From Candidatus Babeliales bacterium (GTDB taxonomy: Bacteria > Babelota > Babeliae > Babelales > Vermiphilaceae), in the NCBI GenBank assembly GCA_020050795.1, contig JAGVKD010000016.1, positions 1-39,136 of the forward strand: 39,136 nt of DNA. Reading direction: 5' to 3'. The position numbers and the translations under genes were made by a program. Positions 1-7,098 of the stretch are shown here, piece after piece; the first letter of the stretch is position 1; each line of letters starts with the position of its first letter. Below the pieces are notes generated by a model. It was not told the DNA's origin. It was given only the letters and a program-made list of their open reading frames with translations, and ran no database searches.

Positions 1-147
1 AAAAGGCGAGGAGACTATGTCCTAGCGCGGAGGGGAGGGTCCAGCAGGCTGCTGGCGCCTTTTCTTGCAGGTCTTTTGGGCGAGCAAAAGATCTGCAAAT
101 GGCTATATGACTATAGTAAAAAGAAAACAATGAAGGTGACGGTGGGA
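1..147 (-). repeat. 3'-end structured repeat, copy A
   Basis: Read on the minus strand this copy starts 21 bases after the transketolase stop codon. It holds in order a C/T-rich segment (ccttcattgtt), a hairpin at 65-98 with 14-base arms around the conserved loop, the palindrome CCAGCAGCCTGCTGG at 41-55, and a tail like that of copy B (ctccgcgcta, catagtctcct, gcctttt). The arms pair except at one position, which is a G-T wobble on the plus strand. The window begins inside this copy, so its far end is unseen. It shares its hairpin subtype with copy C at 5375-5501. Confidence 0.85.
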
Positions 148-168
148 TATCAAATACAAATGTAAAAA

Positions 169-2037
169 CTAAATCAGCTTGTTCACCATTGTGATAATCG
201 CTGCGGCATCAATGCCATAGAGTGCAAGCAACTCTTCCGGTTTTCCCGAACGTGGCAATTCATGCACTGCCAAACATTCAATCACGAAATCATGATTGCG
301 CAATGCCGCACATACCGCATCGCCAATACCACCTTGCGCATAATGATCTTCCACGGTGATAATCTTGCCGCCCGATTTTTGTGCAACCGAAATAATTGTT
401 TCCACATCAAGAGGCTTGATGCAATAAAGATCGATCACCGAAACATTAATCTCTTTTTGCTGCAACTGATCATAGGCTTTGAGCGCTTCATGGAGCGTGA
501 TGCCTGCACCGATAATACAGACCTGATCTTTTTTGCTTTGCTTGAGTACTGCGCAGCCACCAATTTTGAATGATGCATTGCTATCATAGAGCACCGGTGT
601 TGCACCGCGTGTGGTGCGCAGGTAGGAAATTCCGTCGCTGTAGCGCGCCATTTGGCCAACCAAGGCATGAGTACTCACCGCATCGCTCGGATAGAGCACA
701 ATCGATTCTGGCAACGCGCGCATCATCGCAATATCTTCAAGTGCCATCTGTGATGGCCCATCTTGCCCAATTGAAACGCCACAGTGAGAACCGACTAAGC
801 GCAATTTTGATTGCCCGATTGCAGCCATGCGAATCTGATCATGTGCGCGAGTAAAGAAACAACCGAATGTTGAGATGAATGGAATCTTGCCACGCAAATC
901 AAAACCAACCCCCATGCTCACCATATTTTGTTCTGCAATAAAGCATTGGAAGAAACGTTCTGCATGTTCTTTTTCGAATAGTTCCGCATAGGTGGAATTT
1001 TTCACTTCCGCATCGAGAACTACCACGGTATCACACACATCGCCAAGTGCTGCGAGTGCGTGGCCATATGCTTCACGCGTGGCCATCCGTTCACCTTTTT
1101 TATAGGAGACCGCAGGCAATTTAATCGTTTGTGATTTGCAGCTTCGCTTTATTGGGTCGCTTGATTCTGGTGATTCTGGTTTCCATGTGCCACGCGATTC
1201 AAATGCCGCCGCTTCAGGAAATTTCTTCTGCAAACTTTCGAGCGCACGATCCAATTCTGCACCAACGAATGCTTTGCCATGAAATCCATTTTTATCTGCG
1301 GCAAAATCAATCCCGTATCCTTTAACCGTTTTTGCGATAATCATAACTGGTTGACCAGAAACCTTATGCGCCTGCTCAAACACATCAATGAGCGCATTAA
1401 TATCATGCCCATCAACGGTAAATGTTTTCCACCCAAAAGCGGTAAAGCGATCAACATATCTTTGCAGATGATAATCAAGCATCGTTTCCGTTGTTTGGCC
1501 CAAGCGATTACAATCAACAATGCCAATTATGTTATCCAACTTATAATAGCTTGCGATTTCTGCCGCTTCCCAGACCGACCCTTCCGCAGTTTCTGAATCA
1601 CCCATGAGCACATAGGTTTTATAATTTCGATTATCTAATTTCGCATTGAGTGCCATGCCCACACCAATCGAAAGTCCGATGCCAAGTGAACCCGTTGCCG
1701 CTTCTGTGTGGGAAAAACGGAATGTTGGATGCCCTTCAAGCGGTGAATTGATGCTGCGATACCCTTTGAGATCCTCCTGCGAAAGTATGCCAACTTCTTC
1801 CCACACGGCGTACAAAAGTGCTGATGCATGTCCTTTGGATAAAATAAAACGATCATTATCGGGATTTTGAAAATCATCGGGTGTATAACGCATCACATGA
1901 AAAAATAACACTGAAACAATATCTGCTGCAGACAAACAGGTTGTTGGATGACCAGATCTCGCATAGCCAGATTCTCGGAGAGACCAAGCGCGTAGATTAT
2001 ATGCTTTGTGTGCCAAAAATTGAGGTACCATGTTCAT
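169..2037 (-). CDS. tkt: Transketolase
   Basis: This 622-residue protein is a full-length transketolase. It moves two-carbon units between sugar phosphates in the non-oxidative pentose phosphate pathway, using thiamine diphosphate and a divalent metal in the cytoplasm. SKGHAS is at residues 67-72. The cofactor-binding segment begins with GDSETAEGSVWEA near residue 146 and ends at N177; GDS replaces the textbook GDG. The pyrimidine-binding half carries EQNMVSMGVG and the transketolase block around GSHCGVSIGQDGPSQ. The length and the EGSVWEA/NRLGQ segment resemble the roughly 620-residue form found in animals and many bacteria rather than the longer E. coli type. The ATG at 2037 is preceded by AAAAGG. 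The gene stands alone and ends 21 bases before repeat copy A. Its place in a window with zwf, gnd, pgi and glk supports a role in making pentose phosphate. Confidence 0.96.
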   Translation of the reverse strand: MNMVPQFLAHKAYNLRAWSLRESGYARSGHPTTCLSAADIVSVLFFHVMRYTPDDFQNPDNDRFILSKGHASALLYAVWEEVGILSQEDLKGYRSINSPLEGHPTFRFSHTEAATGSLGIGLSIGVGMALNAKLDNRNYKTYVLMGDSETAEGSVWEAAEIASYYKLDNIIGIVDCNRLGQTTETMLDYHLQRYVDRFTAFGWKTFTVDGHDINALIDVFEQAHKVSGQPVMIIAKTVKGYGIDFAADKNGFHGKAFVGAELDRALESLQKKFPEAAAFESRGTWKPESPESSDPIKRSCKSQTIKLPAVSYKKGERMATREAYGHALAALGDVCDTVVVLDAEVKNSTYAELFEKEHAERFFQCFIAEQNMVSMGVGFDLRGKIPFISTFGCFFTRAHDQIRMAAIGQSKLRLVGSHCGVSIGQDGPSQMALEDIAMMRALPESIVLYPSDAVSTHALVGQMARYSDGISYLRTTRGATPVLYDSNASFKIGGCAVLKQSKKDQVCIIGAGITLHEALKAYDQLQQKEINVSVIDLYCIKPLDVETIISVAQKSGGKIITVEDHYAQGGIGDAVCAALRNHDFVIECLAVHELPRSGKPEELLALYGIDAAAIITMVNKLI

Positions 2038-2083
2038 AACAAATGCCTTTTACGACGAAAAAATAGAATATTAAATTTCATGC

Positions 2084-2099
2084 ATAGATTTTAATCTAT
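2084..2099. promoter_or_regulatory. Inverted repeat upstream of tkt
   Basis: ATAGATT TT AATCTAT is a perfect 7-base inverted repeat 47 bases upstream of the tkt start. It could be an operator or a chance AT-rich palindrome; no known regulator is recognised. Confidence 0.3.
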
Positions 2100-2110
2100 T
2101 TTATGGGACC

Positions 2111-2137
2111 CCCGTCATTCCTAGTGGGAATGATGGG
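2111..2137. repeat. GTCATTCC-type palindrome
   Basis: The arms cccgtcattcc and ggaatgatggg pair over 11 bases with one G-T wobble around a 5-base loop. This resembles the common dispersed GTCATTCC...GGAATGA palindromes of many bacterial genomes. No second copy is seen in this window. It sits between the divergent tkt and 2273 genes. Confidence 0.5.
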
Positions 2138-2211
2138 TATAAAAAAATCCTTACCAGGCTACCAAGCAGACCAGAAAAAACAAAGTTCCATTAAATTAGG
2201 TGACTGACCAA

Positions 2212-2239
2212 TTGACGCTCAGCCCGTGCATGCTACACT
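2212..2239 (+). promoter_or_regulatory. Sigma-70-like promoter for the 2273 gene
   Basis: TTGACG and TACACT are separated by 16 bases. The expected start of transcription is about 25 bases before the start codon, leaving room for the AAGGAG ribosome-binding site. Confidence 0.6.
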
Positions 2240-2272
2240 CGTGGGCAACCTATTAAAAACAAGGAGCTTTCC

Positions 2273-2740
2273 ATGAAATTAAAACGCATTTTAATATTTG
2301 CAGCACTTGTTGGCACACCATTGGCTCTGACAGCAATGAGTAAAGAAGAGGTCGATGCTTGGCGAAAATCACTTGCAGAAGAGCAAAAAAAAATTGCTAT
2401 GCAGCAAGCTGTTTTTAATAAACTAAACACGCTTGAGCAAGAAAATATACAACAAGAAGATGAAATTAAAAAACTTAAAACCGAAATTTCCAGCCTCAAC
2501 GCCAAACTATTTTTCTGGCGCACTCCTGCAATTATAACCGGCGTTGCTGCAGCGGTTTATGGATCGTGGATGGTATACGGCTGGTGGACAGGAAACGACA
2601 ACTCAATCACATTCGACGATGCATCATTCGCGAGCGAATCTGATGAGCAAGATGTACAACCAAGTGCGCCTGAACTCTCAGCATTAGAAAACTCTCAAAA
2701 TGAATTCGGTGTACCGAACAACACTCCACCGGGCAAATAG
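2273..2740 (+). CDS. Exported coiled-coil protein with one membrane segment
   Basis: The family is not recognised. The 155-residue product begins with a signal peptide whose predicted cut is after LTA, leaving Met-Ser at the mature N-terminus. Residues 25-80 are rich in Lys, Glu and Gln with heptad spacing, as expected for a coiled coil. A hydrophobic stretch follows near 84-103 (TPAIITGVAAAVYGSWMVYG), then an acidic, disordered-looking tail of about 50 residues. The likely arrangement is a protein anchored by one helix with the coiled coil on the outer side. AAGGAG lies six bases upstream of the ATG, and a good promoter precedes it. It is probably cotranscribed with the next small gene, 15 bases downstream. 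Confidence 0.8.
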   Translation: MKLKRILIFAALVGTPLALTAMSKEEVDAWRKSLAEEQKKIAMQQAVFNKLNTLEQENIQQEDEIKKLKTEISSLNAKLFFWRTPAIITGVAAAVYGSWMVYGWWTGNDNSITFDDASFASESDEQDVQPSAPELSALENSQNEFGVPNNTPPGK

Positions 2741-2755
2741 TTATTGATTATAACC

Positions 2756-3106
2756 ATGTACAAAAAAATAACTTTTTTTCTGTTTTGCATAATCACCCTG
2801 CAACAACCAACTTTGCACGCCGGGATTTTTAGCAGTTTTTTTGATGGCGTTGGCAAGGGTGCGGGTAAAGAAATTGGCAAAACGGTCAGTCAAACTGTTT
2901 TGGGACCAAACAAAGATCGTATCATTCTCGCACTCCTTGTGGTTGGCGGACTACTGTTAGTGCGCTACATCTATCTGAGCGACCAGCAAAAAACACGCAA
3001 GCTTAGAATAAAAAAAAGCGGCTCCCGTTTTAGGGAGCCTTCTTTATCAAATCGGATTGCTATTTCTTCTTGCGCCGCCACTCATTGTTGCGAGCAAAAG
3101 CAATAA
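2756..3106 (+). CDS. Small exported or membrane protein of unknown function
   Basis: The ATG at 2756 gives a 116-residue product with a signal peptide (YKKITFFLFCIITLQQPTLHA). A TTG in the same frame at 2744 is less likely. The mature part has a Gly-rich amphipathic region (GVGKGAGKEIGKTVSQTV) and a membrane helix near 55-75 (ILALLVVGGLLLVRYIYL), then a basic tail. The last 30 or so codons run through the terminator hairpin at 3011-3039 and overlap the antisense gene at 3060-3215. That part may therefore not be conserved, and the true end may be wrong through a sequence error. No ribosome-binding site is obvious. Function unknown. Confidence 0.6.
   Translation: MYKKITFFLFCIITLQQPTLHAGIFSSFFDGVGKGAGKEIGKTVSQTVLGPNKDRIILALLVVGGLLLVRYIYLSDQQKTRKLRIKKSGSRFREPSLSNRIAISSCAATHCCEQKQ
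3011..3039 (-). terminator. Intrinsic terminator of the 51-residue gene
   Basis: GGCTCCC and GGGAGCC form a 7-base stem with a 6-base loop. On the minus strand it is followed by GC and seven T, 21 bases after the stop codon of the small gene. On the plus strand the T-run is weaker. Confidence 0.8.
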
Positions 3107-3215
3107 ATCTATTAATATGTTCCACGCCTCGAGATAATTTTATTTTGCTCGAATCCATTGCTCGGCGCCAATATTCTCTCATTTGTTGACGTGTATTGGT
3201 TAAAAAGCGTTTCAT
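3060..3215 (-). CDS. Small very basic protein, 51 residues
   Basis: This short gene encodes 51 residues starting MKRFLTNTRQQMREYWRRAM and ending NNEWRRKKK. About a third of the residues are Lys or Arg, there is no signal peptide, and the pattern is mainly helical. Three independent signals support it: a strong ribosome-binding site (GAGAGGGGGAGCGC before the ATG), a promoter-like pair at 3259-3288, and a strong terminator at 3011-3039. The family is not recognised. The charge suggests nucleic-acid or ribosome binding, but that is inference. Its 3' end overlaps the end of the convergent 2756 gene. Confidence 0.75.
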   Translation of the reverse strand: MKRFLTNTRQQMREYWRRAMDSSKIKLSRGVEHINRFIAFARNNEWRRKKK

Positions 3216-3231
3216 GCGCTCCCCCTCTCAA

Positions 3232-3298
3232 CCTAAAAATGTGTTGCTTATATTTTGCATTCTAGGCAATTTTTAGGCACATTTGCAATATTTTTAGG
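3232..3298. promoter_or_regulatory. Promoter for the 51-residue gene with three TTTTTAGG boxes
   Basis: On the minus strand TTGCAA (3288-3283) and TAGAAT (3264-3259) are 18 bases apart. TTTTTAGG occurs at 3270-3277 and 3291-3298 on the plus strand and at 3239-3232 on the minus strand. One box sits in the promoter spacer and one in the leader. This looks like a repressor-binding region serving two divergent genes, but no regulator is identified. Confidence 0.5.
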
Positions 3299-3332
3299 TT
3301 TTAAAAAATAATAATTTCCTTATTATAAAAGT

Positions 3333-4373
3333 ATGGGGATACACAACTTTGCGCAGCGCACCGCATACAAATTGCGCACCTTCATAGTTTTGCAACTTTT
3401 TCTCACTTGCATGTCACTGCCAATCTTGGTTTGGTGGGGATTGCCCGTTTCATTATTATCGCCAGTAGGCAACTTAGTTTTCTCACCCTTCTTGACTGCA
3501 TTTTTATCGCTCGCATCGCTGCTATTTTTTGCACAACTCTTGCACATCCCCAATGCGTGGATCGCATGGGCACTCGATCTTCTGACTAAAATCTGGCTTT
3601 CAATTTTAAAATGGTATCCGCCTGGCATGCTGATTGCATTTTCCCAACCGCCATGGTGGATCTTGGTGCTGCCACCCATTTTTGCACTTGTGGTAATCGC
3701 ACATCCATTCACACGCTCTGCAAATAGAAGTGCTTTAGTGATGACCATTGGATTATTCTTTTTTGGGTTTGCGCTCAAACTTTTGTGCACCACATCGACA
3801 GACATATTCAGCATCCCCTGCAACAACACAGAATTATTTGTCATGCGCAGTAGCAACACTGTGGTGGTTATCGATCCTGGAGCTATTGGGCGCCGAGCAT
3901 CTGGGCCATCATGGGTGCAATACACGCTGCTAGCAGAACTTGCCAAAAAATCGGGACTCCGCCATATCGATCATCTTGTGCTATGCAAAATTAATAAAAC
4001 AGTTTTTGAATCGGTTGCAGAATTAGCACGCATCACGCATGTTGGCACCGTGTATATTCCTTATTGGCAAGGAAGATTAGCACCAGGAACTATTCGCGCA
4101 TTTATGCAATTGAAAGAGGAACTGGGAAAAACGGGCGGAACAATTGTTCGTTTGGGAGAAAAATCAGAGACAATCCTGTGTGATCAAACTAAGAAAATTA
4201 TCCTCGATCCCACAGCAAAAAAAATAGTTTATCAGGATGGATGGTATCATTCGCCACGCATTATTGCTCACATTGACAACGGCACTGTTCCTCTCTATGA
4301 TGCAAGCGGGATACGACCTGTTCAGTCCATTCTTTCCGATTCACACCTGAACAGAAAAAAGGATAATAAATGA
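3333..4373 (+). CDS. ComEC/Rec2-like membrane protein with degenerate beta-lactamase-fold domain
   Basis: The 346-residue protein resembles the C-terminal half of ComEC/Rec2, the channel that takes single-stranded DNA across the membrane in competent cells. The first 150 residues hold four or five hydrophobic segments, including PVGNLVFSPFLTAFLSLASLLFF, which is like the end of the ComEC competence domain. Residues 165-330 look like the metallo-beta-lactamase-like domain (NTVVVIDPGA, RHIDHLVLCKINKTVFESVAELA). Where active relatives have the HxHxDH metal motif this protein has CKINKTVFES, so metal-dependent activity is probably lost. It is far shorter than full ComEC (about 700 residues) and lacks the N-terminal OB-fold part. 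It may be a reduced channel or a remnant. The start at 3333 has no clear ribosome-binding site. It overlaps the next gene by four bases. Confidence 0.65.
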   Translation: MGIHNFAQRTAYKLRTFIVLQLFLTCMSLPILVWWGLPVSLLSPVGNLVFSPFLTAFLSLASLLFFAQLLHIPNAWIAWALDLLTKIWLSILKWYPPGMLIAFSQPPWWILVLPPIFALVVIAHPFTRSANRSALVMTIGLFFFGFALKLLCTTSTDIFSIPCNNTELFVMRSSNTVVVIDPGAIGRRASGPSWVQYTLLAELAKKSGLRHIDHLVLCKINKTVFESVAELARITHVGTVYIPYWQGRLAPGTIRAFMQLKEELGKTGGTIVRLGEKSETILCDQTKKIILDPTAKKIVYQDGWYHSPRIIAHIDNGTVPLYDASGIRPVQSILSDSHLNRKKDNK

Positions 4374-4909
4374 CCAATGGGAAGTTGCTCTTCATAATCG
4401 CACATGAAGGTTTTCAACACAAAGAATACGGAGAACCAAAAAGAATACTTGAACAGGCTGGCTACTCAGTGGTCACCGCAAGTGATGGTGAATCTCCTGC
4501 AACAGGAAATGATGAATCAAAAGTAACGGTCGATATTCTTTTGGATAAAGTATCCCCACATCGATATCACGGAATTTTTTTCATTGGCGGTCCTGGCGCT
4601 CTTGAGCATCTCGACAATGAAAAAAGTTATCGCATCGCACAAGAAGCAGCAGAAGCAAATCTTCCTCTCGGTGCAATTTGTGTTTCAACGCGTATTCTGG
4701 CAAAAGCGGGTGCACTGAAAGATCGCCATGCAACCGGTTGGAATGGCGACAACAAATTAGAAGCAATCTATCAACAGTACCGCGTCATTTATAGTCGCGA
4801 ACCAGTAGTTGTTGATGAAAATATTGTCACCGCAACTGGCCCTGATGCAGCAGAAGAGTTTGCGCAAAAAATTATTCAAATCATCCAAGATCACAAAGGA
4901 TGGGGATAA
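4370..4909 (+). CDS. DJ-1/PfpI family protein
   Basis: The 179-residue protein has the whole DJ-1/PfpI (glutamine amidotransferase-like) fold in one domain: KLLFIIAHEGFQHKEYGEPKRIL at the start, a GIFFIGGPGA segment near residue 70, and the nucleophile elbow GAICVSTRILAKAG with the candidate catalytic Cys near residue 104. Members are deglycases, chaperones or stress proteins, and the exact reaction cannot be read from sequence. No signal peptide is present, so it is cytoplasmic. Its ATG overlaps the stop of the upstream ComEC-like gene (ATGA), so the two are translationally coupled. Repeat copy B follows in the same orientation. Confidence 0.88.
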   Translation: MTNGKLLFIIAHEGFQHKEYGEPKRILEQAGYSVVTASDGESPATGNDESKVTVDILLDKVSPHRYHGIFFIGGPGALEHLDNEKSYRIAQEAAEANLPLGAICVSTRILAKAGALKDRHATGWNGDNKLEAIYQQYRVIYSREPVVVDENIVTATGPDAAEEFAQKIIQIIQDHKGWG

Positions 4910-4970
4910 GATTTCTTTCGGCATTCCCTTGCCTACCTGGTTTTATTTTTTATATTCAATATCCTTTCTT

Positions 4971-5107
4971 TTTCCTTCCTTGTTTTCTTTTCTCTATTCT
5001 TTCACCGCTGTTTCTAAGGGTATTGCTTGCCCAATACCCTTAACCCAATGCACCAGCAGCCTGCTGGACCAGCCACTCCGCGCTAAACATAGTCTCCTTG
5101 CCTTTTT
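4971..5107 (+). repeat. 3'-end structured repeat, copy B
   Basis: This copy lies downstream of the DJ-1/PfpI gene in the same orientation. It has the C/T-rich start (ccttccttgttttcttt), a perfect 11-base hairpin at 5015-5042 (TAAGGGTATTG, loop CTTGCC, CAATACCCTTA), the palindrome CCAGCAGCCTGCTGG at 5053-5067, and the tail actccgcgcta...catagtctccttgcc followed by seven T. From 4971 to about 5060 it is nearly identical to copy D at the right end of the window. Confidence 0.9.
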
Positions 5108-5374
5108 TTGCGATGCAAAAAAGACGGCTTCAGAGCCATACGCTCTGTACCGCGGCCTGAATTATTTTCATAATTTTTTTATATGTGTTCGAACCCCTCG
5201 ATACATTTTTGCTCACGCAAAACACTTACGTCTACGCCAAGGCTACGCCGCACAGGCAGAACGAACGGATTTATTTGAACCCATATCATCATAATAATCC
5301 TTTAATATAAGTCATGCCCCGTCACCATGGGTGGGAAGCATTATGCGCAGCATGATGATGAGTGCCCAATGCTT

Positions 5375-5501
5375 GGCGGGGACGGCTGGTCCAGCAGGCT
5401 GCTGGCGCCTTTTCTTGCATATCTTTTGGGCGAGCAAAAGATATGCAAAAGGGCGATATAAATATGCAAAATAAAGAAGAACAAGGAAGGCGACGGTGGG
5501 A
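5375..5501 (-). repeat. 3'-end structured repeat, copy C
   Basis: On the minus strand this copy begins 45 bases after the stop of the cyclase gene. It has the segment CCCACCGTCGCCTTCCTTGTT, a perfect 14-base hairpin at 5415-5448 around the loop CTCGCC, and the same palindrome at 5391-5405. The stem sequence is wholly different from copy B except for the closing TTG/CAA, while the loop and the palindrome are kept. The tail diverges after accagcc. Confidence 0.9.
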
Positions 5502-5545
5502 CTTTTATAAAATGTATTAGAAATCAAATAAGCCTAAGGCAGTGT

Positions 5546-6181
5546 CTATTCTTCATCCTCATCAAAAATCAAGATAGCGCGCGCTGGCGCGGCATCTAAT
5601 CCCTGAAGCGCAAGTGGCAAACAAATAAAAGAATAATAAGCTTCTTGTGCTTGAGCTAAACGTAGCCCTTCTATGATAGGAATATCTTCCTGCAAAAGCA
5701 GCATGTGCGTATCATGTGCTTCTTGATTGCGCTCGATACCGAGATAATCGATCCCCACCGCGCGCACGCCACAATCGGCAAGATACTGTGCAGCTGATGC
5801 ATCTAAATAGACAAAGTTTTGCAAAAAAGGATCGTTCGGCTGATAGTCACTATTCATTGTTTTGAGCAAAATGATTTCATCTGGCGCAATGTCATACATG
5901 GAAAGATGTTCTGCAGTGATTTTTTCCGGTACATCAGAAAGATCGAGCAAGGAACAATCACCAACAATTTTTTCGAGCAATATTTGGTCAATTGTTTTTC
6001 CATCTTTCAAAAAATGGGACGGTGCATCAACATGCGTACCGGTGTGTGATCCGATAGTAACGATTGTTTCCCGCGCACCATCTTTTTCAAATGTTTTGGT
6101 TGCTTTGAATGTTACAATTTTTTTGTCTTTGTAAGCAGTCATCTCAGGACTAATTGGCCAACTGATATCAATCACTTTCAT
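5546..6181 (-). CDS. Cyclase family protein (kynurenine formamidase-like)
   Basis: The 211-residue protein belongs to the cyclase/kynurenine formamidase family of metal-dependent hydrolases. It carries the family's metal motif HTGTHVDAPSHF near residue 49, plus DLSDVP and a GIDYLGIE segment later in the chain. Members hydrolyse amides or cyclise; the substrate here is unknown. The ATG at 6181 (MKVIDISWP) is preferred because GTGGGTGAGAG lies just upstream and family members start at this point. A GTG at 6190 overlapping the gnd stop is the alternative. It is last in the pgi-zwf-gnd operon, which hints at a sugar-acid substrate, but this is inference. The tail after residue 200 is acidic (FDEDEE). 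Confidence 0.85.
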   Translation of the reverse strand: MKVIDISWPISPEMTAYKDKKIVTFKATKTFEKDGARETIVTIGSHTGTHVDAPSHFLKDGKTIDQILLEKIVGDCSLLDLSDVPEKITAEHLSMYDIAPDEIILLKTMNSDYQPNDPFLQNFVYLDASAAQYLADCGVRAVGIDYLGIERNQEAHDTHMLLLQEDIPIIEGLRLAQAQEAYYSFICLPLALQGLDAAPARAILIFDEDEE

Positions 6182-6186
6182 CGCTC

Positions 6187-7098
6187 TCACCCACTTTTTT
6201 TTACACTATGTCCACCAAACTTTTTCCGCATCATGGCAACAATTTTTGTTGCAAAGTTTCCACCAGTTTCTCTCGACCAGGCACGAACTTTCAAGGATTC
6301 TTCTATCACACGCACAGGAACATCGTGAGCATGCGCCTCATCGACTGTCCATTTGCCCATGCCACTTTCGGCAACTTCACCAGAAATGGCTTCTAATAAT
6401 TGATCTTGAGCAAAAATTTCTGTTGTCAGCTCAAGCAGGAATGAACGAATAACCGCATTTTTATTCCAAAGCGCAGCGATCTGGTGCAAATCAAGATTCT
6501 CATATTCATAGGTGCCATCTTTAATGAGATGTAACCCTTCTGCATAAGCTTGCATCAAACCATACTCGATGACATTGTGCACCATTTTGACATAGTGCCC
6601 CGCACCAGTTGGGCCCACATGCGCATAGCCACCTTCAACAGAAATTGCCGTAAGCAGCGGTTCTACCTGTTCATAAATTTCTTGATTGCCGCCAACCATC
6701 AAACAAAACCCATCTTCGCGCCCACGCACACCACCTGAAGTGCCGCAATCTAGAAAGTAGCCCCGCTTTGCAGAAATTTTTTCCGCATGAATCACAGAAT
6801 CTTTGTAGAAACTGTTGCCACCATCAATGATAATCGCGCCATCGTTGATAAGATCAAGCAGCTGATTAATCACTGAATCAGTGACCGGACCTGCAGGAAC
6901 CATCACCCAAAAAATAGAAACGCGACTTGCTAGATCTTTCAGATCACGCGCGATTGCAACGCCAGATTCTTTCGCTTGATTACGTGCACGTGCATCATTA
7001 TCAAATCCAACCACTTCATGGCCACCTTTGACCAGTCGATATGCAATTGCATTACCCATTCTGCCTAAACCAATAACACCGACTTTCACGATCGCCAC
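6187..7098 (-). CDS. gnd: 6-phosphogluconate dehydrogenase, short form
   Basis: The 303-residue protein oxidatively decarboxylates 6-phosphogluconate to ribulose-5-phosphate. The Rossmann motif GLGRMG covers residues 10-15, and the substrate-binding segment DCGTSGGVRGREDG and the catalytic-Lys segment GAGHYVKMVHNVIEYG are present. At about 300 residues it is the short type, not the roughly 470-residue E. coli type. An Asp (D33) at the end of the second strand, where the ribose hydroxyls bind, suggests NAD rather than NADP as cofactor; this is inference. Its start lies 13 bases inside the end of zwf and its stop is against the cyclase start, so all are one operon. No 6-phosphogluconolactonase gene is present between zwf and gnd. 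Confidence 0.94.
   Translation of the reverse strand: MAIVKVGVIGLGRMGNAIAYRLVKGGHEVVGFDNDARARNQAKESGVAIARDLKDLASRVSIFWVMVPAGPVTDSVINQLLDLINDGAIIIDGGNSFYKDSVIHAEKISAKRGYFLDCGTSGGVRGREDGFCLMVGGNQEIYEQVEPLLTAISVEGGYAHVGPTGAGHYVKMVHNVIEYGLMQAYAEGLHLIKDGTYEYENLDLHQIAALWNKNAVIRSFLLELTTEIFAQDQLLEAISGEVAESGMGKWTVDEAHAHDVPVRVIEESLKVRAWSRETGGNFATKIVAMMRKKFGGHSVKKSG

Larger units (their letters stand above)
4910..5545. other. Intergenic region between convergent genes, filled with repeats
   Basis: This 636-base stretch between two convergent genes has no convincing coding sequence. It holds repeat copies B and C in opposite orientations. Between them are several short hairpins: TTTTTTTGC/GCAAAAAA around 5105, and CAGAGC/GCTCTG around 5130-5146. 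There is also an AAGCATT/AATGCTT pair around 5350-5375. A GTCTACGCC...GGCTACGCC segment near 5229-5250 resembles the sequence at 17585-17680. Confidence 0.7.

Noticed and set aside
169-2037. GDS instead of GDG in transketolase as a defect
   Set aside because: The surrounding cofactor segment is intact, and to my knowledge Ser at this site occurs in other bacterial transketolases, so loss of function is not indicated.
3323-3946. Long minus-strand reading frame opposite the ComEC-like gene
   Set aside because: It is antisense to a gene with clear domain structure, is rich in Ser, Lys and Thr without a family pattern, and has no ribosome-binding site.
5187-5205. A GTTCGAACCCC segment resembling a tRNA T-arm
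   Set aside because: The bases on either side do not form a five-base stem and no acceptor or anticodon arm can be drawn.
4809-5294. 161-codon plus-strand frame through the DJ-1/PfpI end and repeat B
   Set aside because: Most of it lies in the non-coding repeat, and the start is inside a well-supported gene in another frame.
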